Origin: Fidelibacterota bacterium
GTDB lineage: Bacteria > Pseudomonadota > Alphaproteobacteria > Rhodospirillales > Rhodospirillaceae
Direction: 5' to 3'
Length of the DNA stretch: 38,658 bases
NCBI GenBank assembly: GCA_947475295.1
Contig: CANJLF010000024.1
Coordinates: 1 to 38,658 of the forward strand
Shown: in pieces, positions 7,812 to 15,238 of the stretch
How positions within the stretch are numbered: the first letter of the stretch is position 1
Layout of the letters: each line of letters opens with the position of its first letter
Notes under the pieces: model-generated
The model's database searches: none
The model's input: the letters and a program-made list of their open reading frames with translations, nothing else
What the model was told of the DNA's origin: nothing
Position numbers and translations under genes: made by a program

Positions 7812-8246
7812 ATGTTCAGATTTCTGCACAAGCACGTATTTACATCCATCGGTTCCGTCATTGGCTGGGGCCTCGCGGTTTTTGGCAACCTCGATACCTT
7901 CCGAGACGTCAACGCCTTGGGACTATCTCCAATGACGTGGGCAGCAATCGGCGCAACTCTGTTTTTTGTATCTGTTCTTACGATGATGTATCGGATGGAT
8001 CAGGATTTTGGACAGCGGTGCACATCTATTGAGAAGTCCGTGGCAGACACTCAGCAATCCATCATGAGCATGCAGGCGGCTATAGCAGCACTACAAGCAA
8101 ACCAAGCGGCGATACAGGGTGGTGCTGGCGGCTTCGGTGCAGGTGGCGGCGGGGCTGCTGGTCCTGGCGGCTACGCAACGGGTGGCGGTGGGGCGCATCA
8201 ACCCAGCGGGTCTATCTACATCAACCCGCCTCCAGGTAAGCCATAA
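7812..8246 (+). CDS. IS passenger: small membrane protein with coiled coil and Gly-rich tail
   Basis: The family is not recognised. The 144 residues show a short hydrophobic segment at ~10-28 (SIGSVIGWGLAVFG), a clear transmembrane helix at ~42-62 (TWAAIGATLFFVSVLTMMY), a probable coiled coil at ~66-102 (SIEKSVADTQQSIMSMQ...LQANQAAIQ) and a glycine-rich tail at ~103-128 ending in a proline cluster (YINPPPGKP). It may be an inner-membrane protein with a coiled-coil arm. It lies wholly inside the IS1595 element, opposite in strand to the transposase. Its TAA overlaps the ATG of the next ORF by one base (TAATG), indicating translational coupling. ATG at 7812 follows GGGTTGGGTT, a weak ribosome-binding site. 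Confidence 0.75.
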   Translation: MFRFLHKHVFTSIGSVIGWGLAVFGNLDTFRDVNALGLSPMTWAAIGATLFFVSVLTMMYRMDQDFGQRCTSIEKSVADTQQSIMSMQAAIAALQANQAAIQGGAGGFGAGGGGAAGPGGYATGGGGAHQPSGSIYINPPPGKP

Positions 8247-8425
8247 TGTCACGCGGCAAACACCTCTCGCTCGAAGAAGCGCGCCAAGCTAAGAAGCTTG
8301 AGCAATTCGCCAAGGAACATCCTTCCGAGGCGGACAAGCCGCGCTTTGAAAAGCTGCTTGGCGCTATGTGCCAAAGCCCTGCAAAAGACGGTCGAACATC
8401 AGGTTCGGGGTCTTCCGAAGATTAA
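8246..8425 (+). CDS. IS passenger: 59-aa small charged protein
   Basis: This short ORF starts at the ATG overlapping the stop of the membrane-protein gene (TAATG) and encodes MSRGKHLSLEEARQAKKLEQ followed by FAKEHPSEADKPRFEKLLGA and a Ser/Gly-rich end. The pattern MSRGK-x-LSLEEAR...FxKEHPSxxD..RF..LL resembles small proteins I have seen annotated beside alphaproteobacterial transposases, with no known function. It is predicted soluble and helical. The last 62 bases (8364-8425) overlap the 3' end of the transposase gene on the other strand, so the two genes constrain each other. Its place in an operon with the membrane protein suggests joint action. Confidence 0.7.
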   Translation: MSRGKHLSLEEARQAKKLEQFAKEHPSEADKPRFEKLLGAMCQSPAKDGRTSGSGSSED

Positions 8426-9233
8426 AGCGGAACTCGAATTCTCCGAGATACTTCTGCAAGTGTTTCGGGGAAACGTGGACGTGGGTTCCGCGAATAGACC
8501 GTTTCAACTGCGCCCATACGTTCTCAATCGCGTTGGTATGCACGCCATCGCGCACAAATTCTTTCTTGCTGTGGTCTACGACCTCATGCTGATAGCCCTG
8601 TGAGGGAAGCGCGCGATAGACCTGGGCCTGATCGCTGTGAACGGTCGAGCCCTTTTCGATACCGGCGTGAATATGCGGGTAGACCGAGGCGTGCTTGGCA
8701 TCGGTCACAACGCGCGTAATCAACTGGCCGTCACGCTGCACCATGCCGAACACCAGAGCCTTGTTGCCAGTCAGCTTGCGACCGCCGCCGACACCCTTCT
8801 GGCGACCGCCGATCATGGTTTCGTCAACCTCGACCGTGCCCGATAACGGAGTGTCGCCGTCCACCAGGGCCATGTACTTGCGGATTTCATGGCCCATGCG
8901 CCATGCGGTTTTGTAGGTCACGGAAAGCTGGCGTTGCAGTTCCTTGGCCGGGACACCGTGGCGGGTCGTGGTGAACAGGTAGATCGCGTAGAACCACTTT
9001 TGCAGCGGGGTATGGCTGGCCTGGAAAGGAGTGCCCTTCATCGGGTGGATGTGGTGGCCGCACCACTGGCAGGAGTAAGCAGGCATTTTCGCAATGCGGG
9101 AGAACCGGGTTTCCTTGGCGCACTTCGGGCAAACCTTAAGACCGCCAAACCGGACCTGGAAAAGATGGTCTAAGCAGGCGTCATCGTCTGCGAACATCTT
9201 GAAAAAGTCTTGAACTGTCAGTGACTTGGCCAT
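8364..9233 (-). CDS. IS1595-family (ISXO2-like) DDE transposase
   Basis: The 289-residue transposase is full length. An N-terminal zinc ribbon (CPKC...CQWCGHH, residues ~35-62) is followed by the DDE-type catalytic core: VEVDETMIGG with the first Asp, the HSD region with the second (TVHSDQAQVYRA), and the TNAIENVWAQLKR segment carrying the last acidic residue. The tail HVHVSPKHLQKYLGEFEFRFN is typical of ISXO2-like proteins. The start ATG at 9233 follows AGGAGA and lies in a hairpin. No frameshift or missing motif is visible, so the element may be active. Confidence 0.93.
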   Translation of the reverse strand: MAKSLTVQDFFKMFADDDACLDHLFQVRFGGLKVCPKCAKETRFSRIAKMPAYSCQWCGHHIHPMKGTPFQASHTPLQKWFYAIYLFTTTRHGVPAKELQRQLSVTYKTAWRMGHEIRKYMALVDGDTPLSGTVEVDETMIGGRQKGVGGGRKLTGNKALVFGMVQRDGQLITRVVTDAKHASVYPHIHAGIEKGSTVHSDQAQVYRALPSQGYQHEVVDHSKKEFVRDGVHTNAIENVWAQLKRSIRGTHVHVSPKHLQKYLGEFEFRFNLRKTPNLMFDRLLQGFGT

Positions 9234-9251
9234 GGGTATCTCCTATGGCCA
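9227..9251 (-). promoter_or_regulatory. Hairpin enclosing the IS1595 transposase SD and start codon
   Basis: On the minus strand TGGCCAT (9251-9245) pairs with ATGGCCA (9233-9227). The 11-base loop carries the Shine-Dalgarno AGGAGA and the 3' arm carries the start codon. This is the same design as the hairpin before the unrelated IS5-family transposase at the left edge, and would lower translation of transposase. The structure is seen; the effect is inferred. Confidence 0.5.
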
Positions 9252-9295
9252 GAATACTACCCTACCGGACTACGTATGTCAAAGGGATAATTCCG

Positions 9296-9303
9296 AATAT
9301 AAT
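9296..9303. repeat. Target-site duplication AATATAAT, right copy
   Basis: Exact repeat of 7724-7731, directly after the right inverted repeat of the IS1595 element. Confidence 0.9.
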
Positions 9304-9627
9304 TACAAAACGCCGCCATCCGGTGACAGAAATGTATTTTTTGATGCACTGCACAAACGTGGCTTTTAAGGCCTTAGCCGCAGTGATATAATCGCGCCCA
9401 GATGTGCCGGCCTCGCAACCGACATTTCCAGATCCGTTCTGATGGGTGGATGACGACCACAGGGCCACATTTTTTCGATGTGGTGCCTCACGTTCATCTT
9501 CCCGCCATGTTTCTCGTTCAAAAGCTGGTTTCTGATCGTCTATCGCGCTTGGACTGTGGGCAAGCGGTGGTAAACGGGCGGGCTTCGGTGTGAAAAACAA
9601 AAAACGGACAAGGAAAGTCTAGACAAC
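9304..9627. other. Intergenic leader of the glucan synthase gene
   Basis: This 324-bp stretch holds no convincing gene. Together with 7538-7723 it formed one intergenic region between rlmJ and the glucan synthase before the IS inserted. The last bases before the ATG (ACAAGGAAAGTCTAGACAAC) contain an AAGGA ribosome-binding site. No clear promoter consensus could be assigned. Confidence 0.5.
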
Positions 9628-12252
9628 ATGCGTATCCTGATTGCGCTCCTGGTGGTGTGTTTCGGTTCGGCCGTTCTCTGGGCCTCCCTCGACAGCCCCC
9701 TGGATGCTCCGGATTGGCGTGGCGAGATGAAAGGCATCTCCTACAGCCCGAGCGGTCTCTACACCGAATCCCAGCTTCAAGAAGAGATCCCCGAGGCGGT
9801 CATCCGCCAGGACATGGCCAAGCTCTCCACCATTGCCAAGCGCGTCCGCACCTACACCACCGACGCCGGCCTGGACCGCGTGCCCTATATCGCCAAGGAC
9901 TACGGCCTGAAGGTTTCACTGGGCATCTGGCTGAGCGACGACGTCGAGATCAACGAAAAGCTGATCGCCAAAGGCATCAAGGCCGTCAACGACAATCCCG
10001 GTATTGTCGACCGCGTGTTCGTCGGCAACGAAGCGGTTCTGCGCGGTGAACTCACCGCCGAAGAACTAACCGCCTATATCGTACGCGTCAAAAAAGCCAT
10101 CACCAACAAGAAGGTCGAAGTCGGCACCGTCGACGTGCCGGCGCTGTGGACCAATAACCCGGAGATGGCCAAAGAAAGCGCCTTCATCGGCATCAACCTG
10201 CTGCCCTACTGGGAAGGCGTTTCCGCCGACAAGTCCATGGACTGGGTGGAAAGCTATGTCGCCCAGATGCAGAAAGAATTCCCGCGCAAGAAGATCGTGA
10301 TCACCGAAGCCGGCTGGCCTTCGGAAGGTCGCGTGAAAAAAGGCGCCGTGCCGTCACCGGCCATGGCGGCCTATTTCTATCGCCACTTCCTGAGTCTCGC
10401 GACCGCCAAGAATTACGACTACTACGTCCTTGAAGCCTTCGACCAACCGTTCAAAGCCGTCAAGGAAGGCGCCGTCGGCGCGTTCTGGGGCATCATGGAC
10501 GCCGAAGGCAATCCGAAGTTCAACTTCACCGGCACGCTGACCTCCTTCGAGGATTGGGCGACCTATGCAGGCATCGCCGCCGCCGGCAGTCTGATCATCG
10601 GCATGGTCGTGCTGATGCTCATCCCCGCCGTCGGCATTCAAGGCTACCTGCTGGTCAGCGGCATCGTCGGGCTGGTGGTTTCCGGCGCGCTGTTTATCGT
10701 CGAGGCCTCGTCGTTGCGCTACGTCGACTGGGGCACCTTCGGCGGAGCGATGTTTATTATTCCGGCGGGCTTGTTCACTGGCCTCTTGCTGATTACCGAA
10801 ACCTCCGAATGGGCGCTCAGCATGTGGCGCAAGGGCCGCAAGCACCTGCCGCGCGGGCCGCTCACCAGCTATCCCAAAGTCTCCATCCACGTGCCGACGC
10901 ACAACGAGCCGCCGCAGATGGTCATGCAGACCCTGAACGCGCTGGCACGCCTCGACTACCCCGATTTCGAAGTCATCGTGCTCGACAACAACACCAAGGA
11001 CCCGGCCGATTGGCAGCCCGTCGAAGCCCATTGCCAGACCTTGGGCGCGAAGTTCCGCTTCTTCCACTTCGACAACATGAAGGGCTTCAAAGCCGGCGCG
11101 CTCAACAAGGCGCTGGAGTTGACTCACCCGGACGCGAGCTACATCGGCGTCATCGACAGCGACTATCAAGTCATGCCGCATTGGCTGAAGACCGCCATGC
11201 CGGCCTTTACCGATCCCAATGTCGCGATCTTCCAGGGCCCGCAGGACTACCGCGATGCCGACGAGAGCCTGTTCAAGTCCCTCTGCTACGAAGAATACAC
11301 CGGCTTCTTCCGCATCGGCATGGTCGAGCGCAACGAACACAACGCCATCATCCAGCACGGCACCATGTGCGTCGTGCGCCGCGCCGCCATGGAGGCGGTT
11401 GGCGGCTGGGCCGAGTGGTGCATCACCGAAGACACCGAGTTGGGCCTGCGCCTGTTCGAAGCCGGCTATACCTCGCACTATACGTCCGAGACCATGGGCC
11501 GCGGCCTGATGCCCGACACTTACGACGCTTATAAGAGCCAGCGTTATCGCTGGGTCTACGGCGCCATGCAGATCATGAAACGCCATGCCGGCGCGATCTT
11601 CCGCGGCAAGACCAAGCTCACCATCGCGCAGCGCTATCACTTCGTGGCCGGCTGGCTGCCGTGGTTCGCCGACGGCTTCGCGCTGATCTTCGGTGTCCTG
11701 GCTTTGATCTGGTCGCTGCTGATGGCTGTGGCGCCGAAATACTTCGACGTGCCGCTGACGGCCCTGTCGTCGGTCGCCTTGGCGATTTTCACCATCAAGA
11801 CCGTCAAGACCGTGCTGCTCCATCGCGCCAAGGTCGGAACCGGCTTTGTCGGGGCGCTGGCCTCGGCGGTCACCGGCCTGTCTCTGGCCTATACCGTCGG
11901 ACAGGGCGTACTGGCTGGGCTGTTCACATCAAGCAAGCCGTTCATGCGTACGCCGAAGTGCGAGAACGTGGCGCCGTGGACCCATGCCTTGCGCATCACC
12001 GCCATCGAGACCGTCATGCTGATCGGCACCATCCTCGCGATCATCGGCACCATTCATATCCGCCGCCTGGAAGATCCGGCCGAGCGGATTTGGGTGACCG
12101 CCCTGGCGATCATGGCCGTTCCCTACGCCGCGTCCTTGCTGGTGGCTTTGGGTTCGACCTTCAAATTCGGTTGGCGCCCGACCGTTGCCGTGCAGACCGA
12201 AGGCGCTCCAGCGCCGGTCTTCGGCGCGCCGAAGATGGACATCGCCGCCTAA
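9628..12252 (+). CDS. GH17-GT2 fusion: NdvB-like membrane beta-glucan synthase
   Basis: This 874-residue protein joins a periplasmic GH17 domain to a membrane glycosyltransferase-2 domain. A signal-anchor covers residues 1-20. The GH17 part (~30-300) keeps two glutamates expected for catalysis: Glu135 in VGNEAVLRG and Glu227 in ITEAGWPSEG. Three hydrophobic helices follow (~310-390). The GT2 part has a VPTHNEPP start near 425, DSD at 510-512, TED around 600-602 and QRYRW at 638-642, the D/DxD/TED/QxxRW set of processive synthases, then several C-terminal helices. Such fusions in rhizobia take part in synthesis of beta-1,3/1,6-glucans from UDP-glucose, with GH17 remodelling the chain by transglycosylation. 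The exact linkage cannot be read from sequence. No partner gene lies adjacent. Confidence 0.9.
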   Translation: MRILIALLVVCFGSAVLWASLDSPLDAPDWRGEMKGISYSPSGLYTESQLQEEIPEAVIRQDMAKLSTIAKRVRTYTTDAGLDRVPYIAKDYGLKVSLGIWLSDDVEINEKLIAKGIKAVNDNPGIVDRVFVGNEAVLRGELTAEELTAYIVRVKKAITNKKVEVGTVDVPALWTNNPEMAKESAFIGINLLPYWEGVSADKSMDWVESYVAQMQKEFPRKKIVITEAGWPSEGRVKKGAVPSPAMAAYFYRHFLSLATAKNYDYYVLEAFDQPFKAVKEGAVGAFWGIMDAEGNPKFNFTGTLTSFEDWATYAGIAAAGSLIIGMVVLMLIPAVGIQGYLLVSGIVGLVVSGALFIVEASSLRYVDWGTFGGAMFIIPAGLFTGLLLITETSEWALSMWRKGRKHLPRGPLTSYPKVSIHVPTHNEPPQMVMQTLNALARLDYPDFEVIVLDNNTKDPADWQPVEAHCQTLGAKFRFFHFDNMKGFKAGALNKALELTHPDASYIGVIDSDYQVMPHWLKTAMPAFTDPNVAIFQGPQDYRDADESLFKSLCYEEYTGFFRIGMVERNEHNAIIQHGTMCVVRRAAMEAVGGWAEWCITEDTELGLRLFEAGYTSHYTSETMGRGLMPDTYDAYKSQRYRWVYGAMQIMKRHAGAIFRGKTKLTIAQRYHFVAGWLPWFADGFALIFGVLALIWSLLMAVAPKYFDVPLTALSSVALAIFTIKTVKTVLLHRAKVGTGFVGALASAVTGLSLAYTVGQGVLAGLFTSSKPFMRTPKCENVAPWTHALRITAIETVMLIGTILAIIGTIHIRRLEDPAERIWVTALAIMAVPYAASLLVALGSTFKFGWRPTVAVQTEGAPAPVFGAPKMDIAA

Positions 12253-12290
12253 AAAGAGCCGCGCGGATCGAGACAAAAACGGGCCCCTCA

Positions 12291-12365
12291 CTAGTGGTCC
12301 GATTCTAACATTCGCATCCCAGTTCGCCGGGCAATCTTGCGAATGTTAGAATCAAAGGACCACTA
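12291..12365. repeat. Palindromic repeat unit A
   Basis: The left arm 12291-12316 (CTAGTGGTCC then GATTCTAACATTCGCA) is fully complementary to the right arm 12338-12365, except that the right arm carries a three-base AAA bulge between the two blocks. The loop is 21 bases. The left arm with two further bases of the loop recurs, with one change, at 28287-28311, and a diverged relative forms unit B. Confidence 0.8.
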
Positions 12366-12381
12366 GAAATTTTAGAATCTC

Positions 12382-12452
12382 GTGGAGCTTGGATTTGACA
12401 TTCGCCCACAGTCTCGCGGCTCGGTCGGATGCGAATGTCAAATCCGCTCCAC
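12382..12452. repeat. Palindromic repeat unit B
   Basis: GTGGAGC-TT-GGATTTGACATTCGC (12382-12405) pairs with 12431-12452, whose complement is the same without the TT. The unit mirrors unit A: the arm with the extra T residues is on the left here and on the right in A. The core GATT(C)T-R-ACATTCGC is shared with unit A, and differences between A and B are matched in both arms, so base pairing is kept. Confidence 0.75.
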
Positions 12453-12466
12453 GGGGGCCCGTTTTT

Positions 12467-12682
12467 TGCCGCCTCATTTCAATAGCGCTATCTAAAGTAG
12501 AATATCTGGCCTGAAATGAAGGCTTTTTCGTTCCGCAGGCGAGAAATAACAATATGTTGTTATTAATATTGAATCTGCGTCTAGTGCTTGTGTGTTTTTG
12601 ATAACCTGCGGCTGCATTGGTCCATGCCGTCCCGGAATTCCACACACTATATATGAGTGGTGATGTCGGCTCCCGGCTGGCC
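12467..12682. other. AT-rich convergent intergenic region with a palindrome
   Basis: This 216-bp gap between two converging genes is visibly richer in A+T than its surroundings and has no credible gene. It contains a perfect inverted repeat ATAACAA-TATG-TTGTTAT (12546-12563) followed by TATTAATATT. No promoter or terminator consensus is clear. It may be a remnant of an older insertion. Confidence 0.4.
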
Positions 12683-13456
12683 CTAAACCTTCGGCAGGAT
12701 GGCCTTGTATTTCAGCCATGCGGGGCTGAGACCGTCGGCGGTCGCGAGGATTTCGGCGCGTAAATCCGCGGGCGTTTTGTCCCAAGGCGTGACGGCGGTG
12801 CGGATCGCAAAAATCACCGCGCCGGTTTCCGGCAGCTTCAAAAAGCTCTGGGTTTCGCGCCTCAGAAATATTGGACCGCCGGCCCGAGGGTCCAAGAAAG
12901 GGTTCAAGGCCGGGGTCGGTTCCGGCAGGAATAGATCGGGCGAGCTGGAGAGCCCCCAGTTGTGACGGACATAGGCGCGCTCCAGTTTCAGCCGCGCCAG
13001 AAAACGATCGACGCCGTCGCTCATGTGGCCGGCGTAGTCGGGCACGGGACCGTGAACCGCCAGCACGCTGCCGCCGACTTTGTCCGCCAGCCGCCAGCGG
13101 TTGGGAAAACACAGGATGCCGGCCGTGAGGCGATAGCTGCCGTCTTCCGCCGGGGTCAGCACGCAAATGTCCTCGGCGAGGACGCGTCCCAGGGCGGTGA
13201 GCGTGGCCAGCGCCGTGTTGGCGTGTTCAATCCCTATCCCGCGCTCACGCAGCAGCGCCGCAAGCTCCGCCACAGCGCTCTCGGCCTCGGGCAGGGCCGC
13301 CACAACATCGGCGCAATGGGCCGCGATCAGGCGCGCCCGCTCCGCCAGCAAAGCCGGATCGCCGTCCTGAGGTTTCAGCCAATCGGCGAGGGGCAGGGGT
13401 TCGAGGCCCACGCGCGTGGGGTGCAGACGCGGCGTCTCCGCTTCACGTGGGCTCAT
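12683..13456 (-). CDS. DUF3445 family protein (heme-dependent oxidative N-demethylase-like)
   Basis: The 257-residue protein matches the DUF3445 pattern: an N-terminal LADWLKPQDGD segment, a central L-T-A-GILCFPNRWRLADKVG region, VHGPVPDYAGHMSDGVDRFLARL, VRHNWGL and a late FLRRETQSFLKLPETGAVIFAIRT block. Family members studied are heme-linked oxidative demethylases acting on amines; the substrate here is unknown. The gene is 24 bases downstream of the oligopeptide-binding protein gene on the same strand, so the two are probably co-transcribed. No signal peptide is present, so it is cytoplasmic. The ATG follows CAGG. Family assignment rests on recalled motifs. Confidence 0.8.
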   Translation of the reverse strand: MSPREAETPRLHPTRVGLEPLPLADWLKPQDGDPALLAERARLIAAHCADVVAALPEAESAVAELAALLRERGIGIEHANTALATLTALGRVLAEDICVLTPAEDGSYRLTAGILCFPNRWRLADKVGGSVLAVHGPVPDYAGHMSDGVDRFLARLKLERAYVRHNWGLSSSPDLFLPEPTPALNPFLDPRAGGPIFLRRETQSFLKLPETGAVIFAIRTAVTPWDKTPADLRAEILATADGLSPAWLKYKAILPKV

Positions 13457-13480
13457 CCTGCGTTATCCCCAGCCATCGTA

Positions 13481-15091
13481 TCAGCGCTCAAGCCGCATCC
13501 AGCGGCTGCGGTGAACATCCACGGCATTGTCGATATATCCCTTCACATAGGGCGCGACGAGGCTCTTGGAGGTAAACAAGCTGAGCGGCACGACAGCATT
13601 GTCGTTGAGGGCAATCTGCTCGGCGCGGGCCAGGATTTCAGCGCGCGTATCAAGATCCAGGGTCGTGCGGCCTTCGTCCATCAGGGTGTCGTAAGCAGAG
13701 CTCTTATAACCGCCGTAGTTGTAAGTGCCGGAACGCGAGTCCAGCAGAAACAGGAATGTCTGCGGATCGTTATAGTCGGCGCCCCAACGGGCCTGGGCCG
13801 CCGTGAAGTCCGTCTGGCGCAATGAGTCGTAATGAATCTTCGGCTCATTACCCACCAGCCGGACGATGATGCCGCACTCCTTCAGCATTGCGGCCTGTGC
13901 GACCACCGAGCGGCGGGAATCAATGCTGATCATGTACATATATTCGAATATCAAAGGTTTATCGGAGGAATAGCCCGCCTCGGCCAGAAGCCGCTTGGCT
14001 TCCGCGCGCCGCTGATCCATCGGCTGACCGGCGAAATCAAGCTGGGCCGTATTGTGATAGTTGTTGATCCCCGGCGGCACAAAGGCATAGGCGGGCACGC
14101 CGTCACGCAGCACCTTGTCGGTGAGGATGGGGCGGTCCATGCACAGCGAGACGGCCTTGCGCAGGCGAGGGTCCGTAAACGGTGGGCGGCGCAAATTGAG
14201 CGCGAGGTATTCAATACCTAGCATGGGGGCCACATGGGCCTGGCCGGGCATGTTTTCCTTGAGCCAGGGAAGCTGAGCCATGGGAAAGCCACGGGTGCCG
14301 ATGTTGGCGTCCAACTGACCAGCCCGGAACCGGCTCAGCGCGGCGGCCTGATCGTCGGTGGGATAATAGTAGATGGTATCAATAGCGACGTTCTTCGCGT
14401 CATAGAACAGCGGGTTTTTGGCGAGCGTAACGCTTTCGTGGGCTTTCCAGTCCACCAGCGTGTAGGCGCCGTTGGACACCATGTTGCCCGGCTTGACCCA
14501 CGCGTCGCCGTACTTTTTGTAGGCGTGTTCCGGAAGGGGGAACGATGTGTAATGAGTCATTGTTCCAGGCAGGTAGGGCGTGGGGGACTCAAGCGAAATT
14601 TCCACGGTGCGTTCATCGATGGCGCGTACGCCCACCTGATCCGGGGAGAGCCTGCCGCTATTGACGGCGGCAGCGTTCTTGATGGCGTACTGAATGGAGG
14701 CGTATTGCGCGGCCGTTTTGGGGTCCAGCAGGTGCCGGAAGCCAAAGACAAAGTCCGAGGCTTTGACCGGCACGCCGTCCGACCACACCAGGCCGGCACG
14801 CAGTTTGAAGGTCCATACCAGGCCGTCGGGGCTGGTGGTCCAGCTTTCGGCGGCTCCCGGGATCGTCCTGGCCTCGGCGTCCTCGGTTGTCAGGCCGACA
14901 AAAAGGTCACCGATAATTTCATTTTCCCAAGCCGTGCCCGCCTGATGCGGGTCGAGCGTTGCCGGCTCGGCCTGATTGCCGCGATGGAAGACCATGGGCT
15001 CCGCCGCGCGGCCCGGCAAACTCATGAAAGTAGCGGCAAGGGCCACCAACCCCAGGCCGAACAGCCGCCGTTTGTATGCATTTGCTCTCAT
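13481..15091 (-). CDS. Oligopeptide ABC transporter substrate-binding protein (SBP family 5)
   Basis: This is a 536-residue periplasmic solute-binding protein of the OppA/DppA type. A signal peptide covers ~1-29 (KRRLFGLGLVALAATFMSLPGRAAEP). Typical blocks are GNQAEPATLDPHQAGT near the N-terminus, TFKLRAGLVWSDGVPVKASDFVFGF, the LALNLRRPPFTDPRLRKAVSLCMDR region, and YNDPQTFLFLLDSRSG near the end. It has no permease or ATPase genes beside it, so it either uses a transporter encoded elsewhere or has another role such as murein-peptide binding. It is followed by the DUF3445 gene and is divergent from the DUF885 gene, with 147 bases between. Confidence 0.92.
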   Translation of the reverse strand: MRANAYKRRLFGLGLVALAATFMSLPGRAAEPMVFHRGNQAEPATLDPHQAGTAWENEIIGDLFVGLTTEDAEARTIPGAAESWTTSPDGLVWTFKLRAGLVWSDGVPVKASDFVFGFRHLLDPKTAAQYASIQYAIKNAAAVNSGRLSPDQVGVRAIDERTVEISLESPTPYLPGTMTHYTSFPLPEHAYKKYGDAWVKPGNMVSNGAYTLVDWKAHESVTLAKNPLFYDAKNVAIDTIYYYPTDDQAAALSRFRAGQLDANIGTRGFPMAQLPWLKENMPGQAHVAPMLGIEYLALNLRRPPFTDPRLRKAVSLCMDRPILTDKVLRDGVPAYAFVPPGINNYHNTAQLDFAGQPMDQRRAEAKRLLAEAGYSSDKPLIFEYMYMISIDSRRSVVAQAAMLKECGIIVRLVGNEPKIHYDSLRQTDFTAAQARWGADYNDPQTFLFLLDSRSGTYNYGGYKSSAYDTLMDEGRTTLDLDTRAEILARAEQIALNDNAVVPLSLFTSKSLVAPYVKGYIDNAVDVHRSRWMRLER

Positions 15092-15238
15092 GACCCAAGC
15101 TTACTCCAAATCGGCTTTTCCGGTCACGTTTCCCCTGTTCTCCTGCCCCGAATCGTCTAGCATGCGGGCTTACCGCATTGTGGTTTCCGGACATCCGCGC
15201 TTCGCACGCCTGCCCACCAGCCACTTCTGGGGGGAACC

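Larger units (their letters stand above)
7732..9295 (-). mobile_element. Complete IS1595-family insertion sequence with passenger genes
   Basis: The element is 1564 bp. Its ends are imperfect inverted repeats: CGGATTTATCCCTTTGGGG at the left, and CGGAATTATCCCTTTGACA read inward from the right, both followed by TACGTA. Flanking 8-bp duplications are identical, so the borders are exact and the insertion is probably recent. It encodes an intact transposase on the minus strand and, on the plus strand, two translationally coupled small ORFs (7812-8246 and 8246-8425) that are not needed for transposition. Passenger genes are known in some members of this family. It separates rlmJ from the glucan synthase gene without breaking either. 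Confidence 0.92.
12275..12466 (+). terminator. Terminator stem split by two nested palindromes
   Basis: AAAAACGGGCCCC (12275-12287) is exactly complementary to GGGGCCCGTTTTT (12454-12466), giving a 13-bp stem with a T-run, as expected for a Rho-independent terminator of the glucan synthase gene 23 bases upstream. Instead of a short loop, 166 bases lie between the arms and hold two further hairpins (12291-12365 and 12382-12452). The most direct reading is that palindromic repeat units inserted into the loop of a pre-existing terminator. The outer stem can also terminate transcription from the opposite direction. Confidence 0.7.

Noticed and set aside
10354-11823. 489-codon minus-strand ORF inside the glucan synthase gene
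   Set aside because: Antisense shadow; the plus-strand frame carries all catalytic motifs.
12291-12452. CRISPR array or attachment sites
   Set aside because: The units are inverted hairpins with no regular spacers and no cas or integrase gene is nearby.
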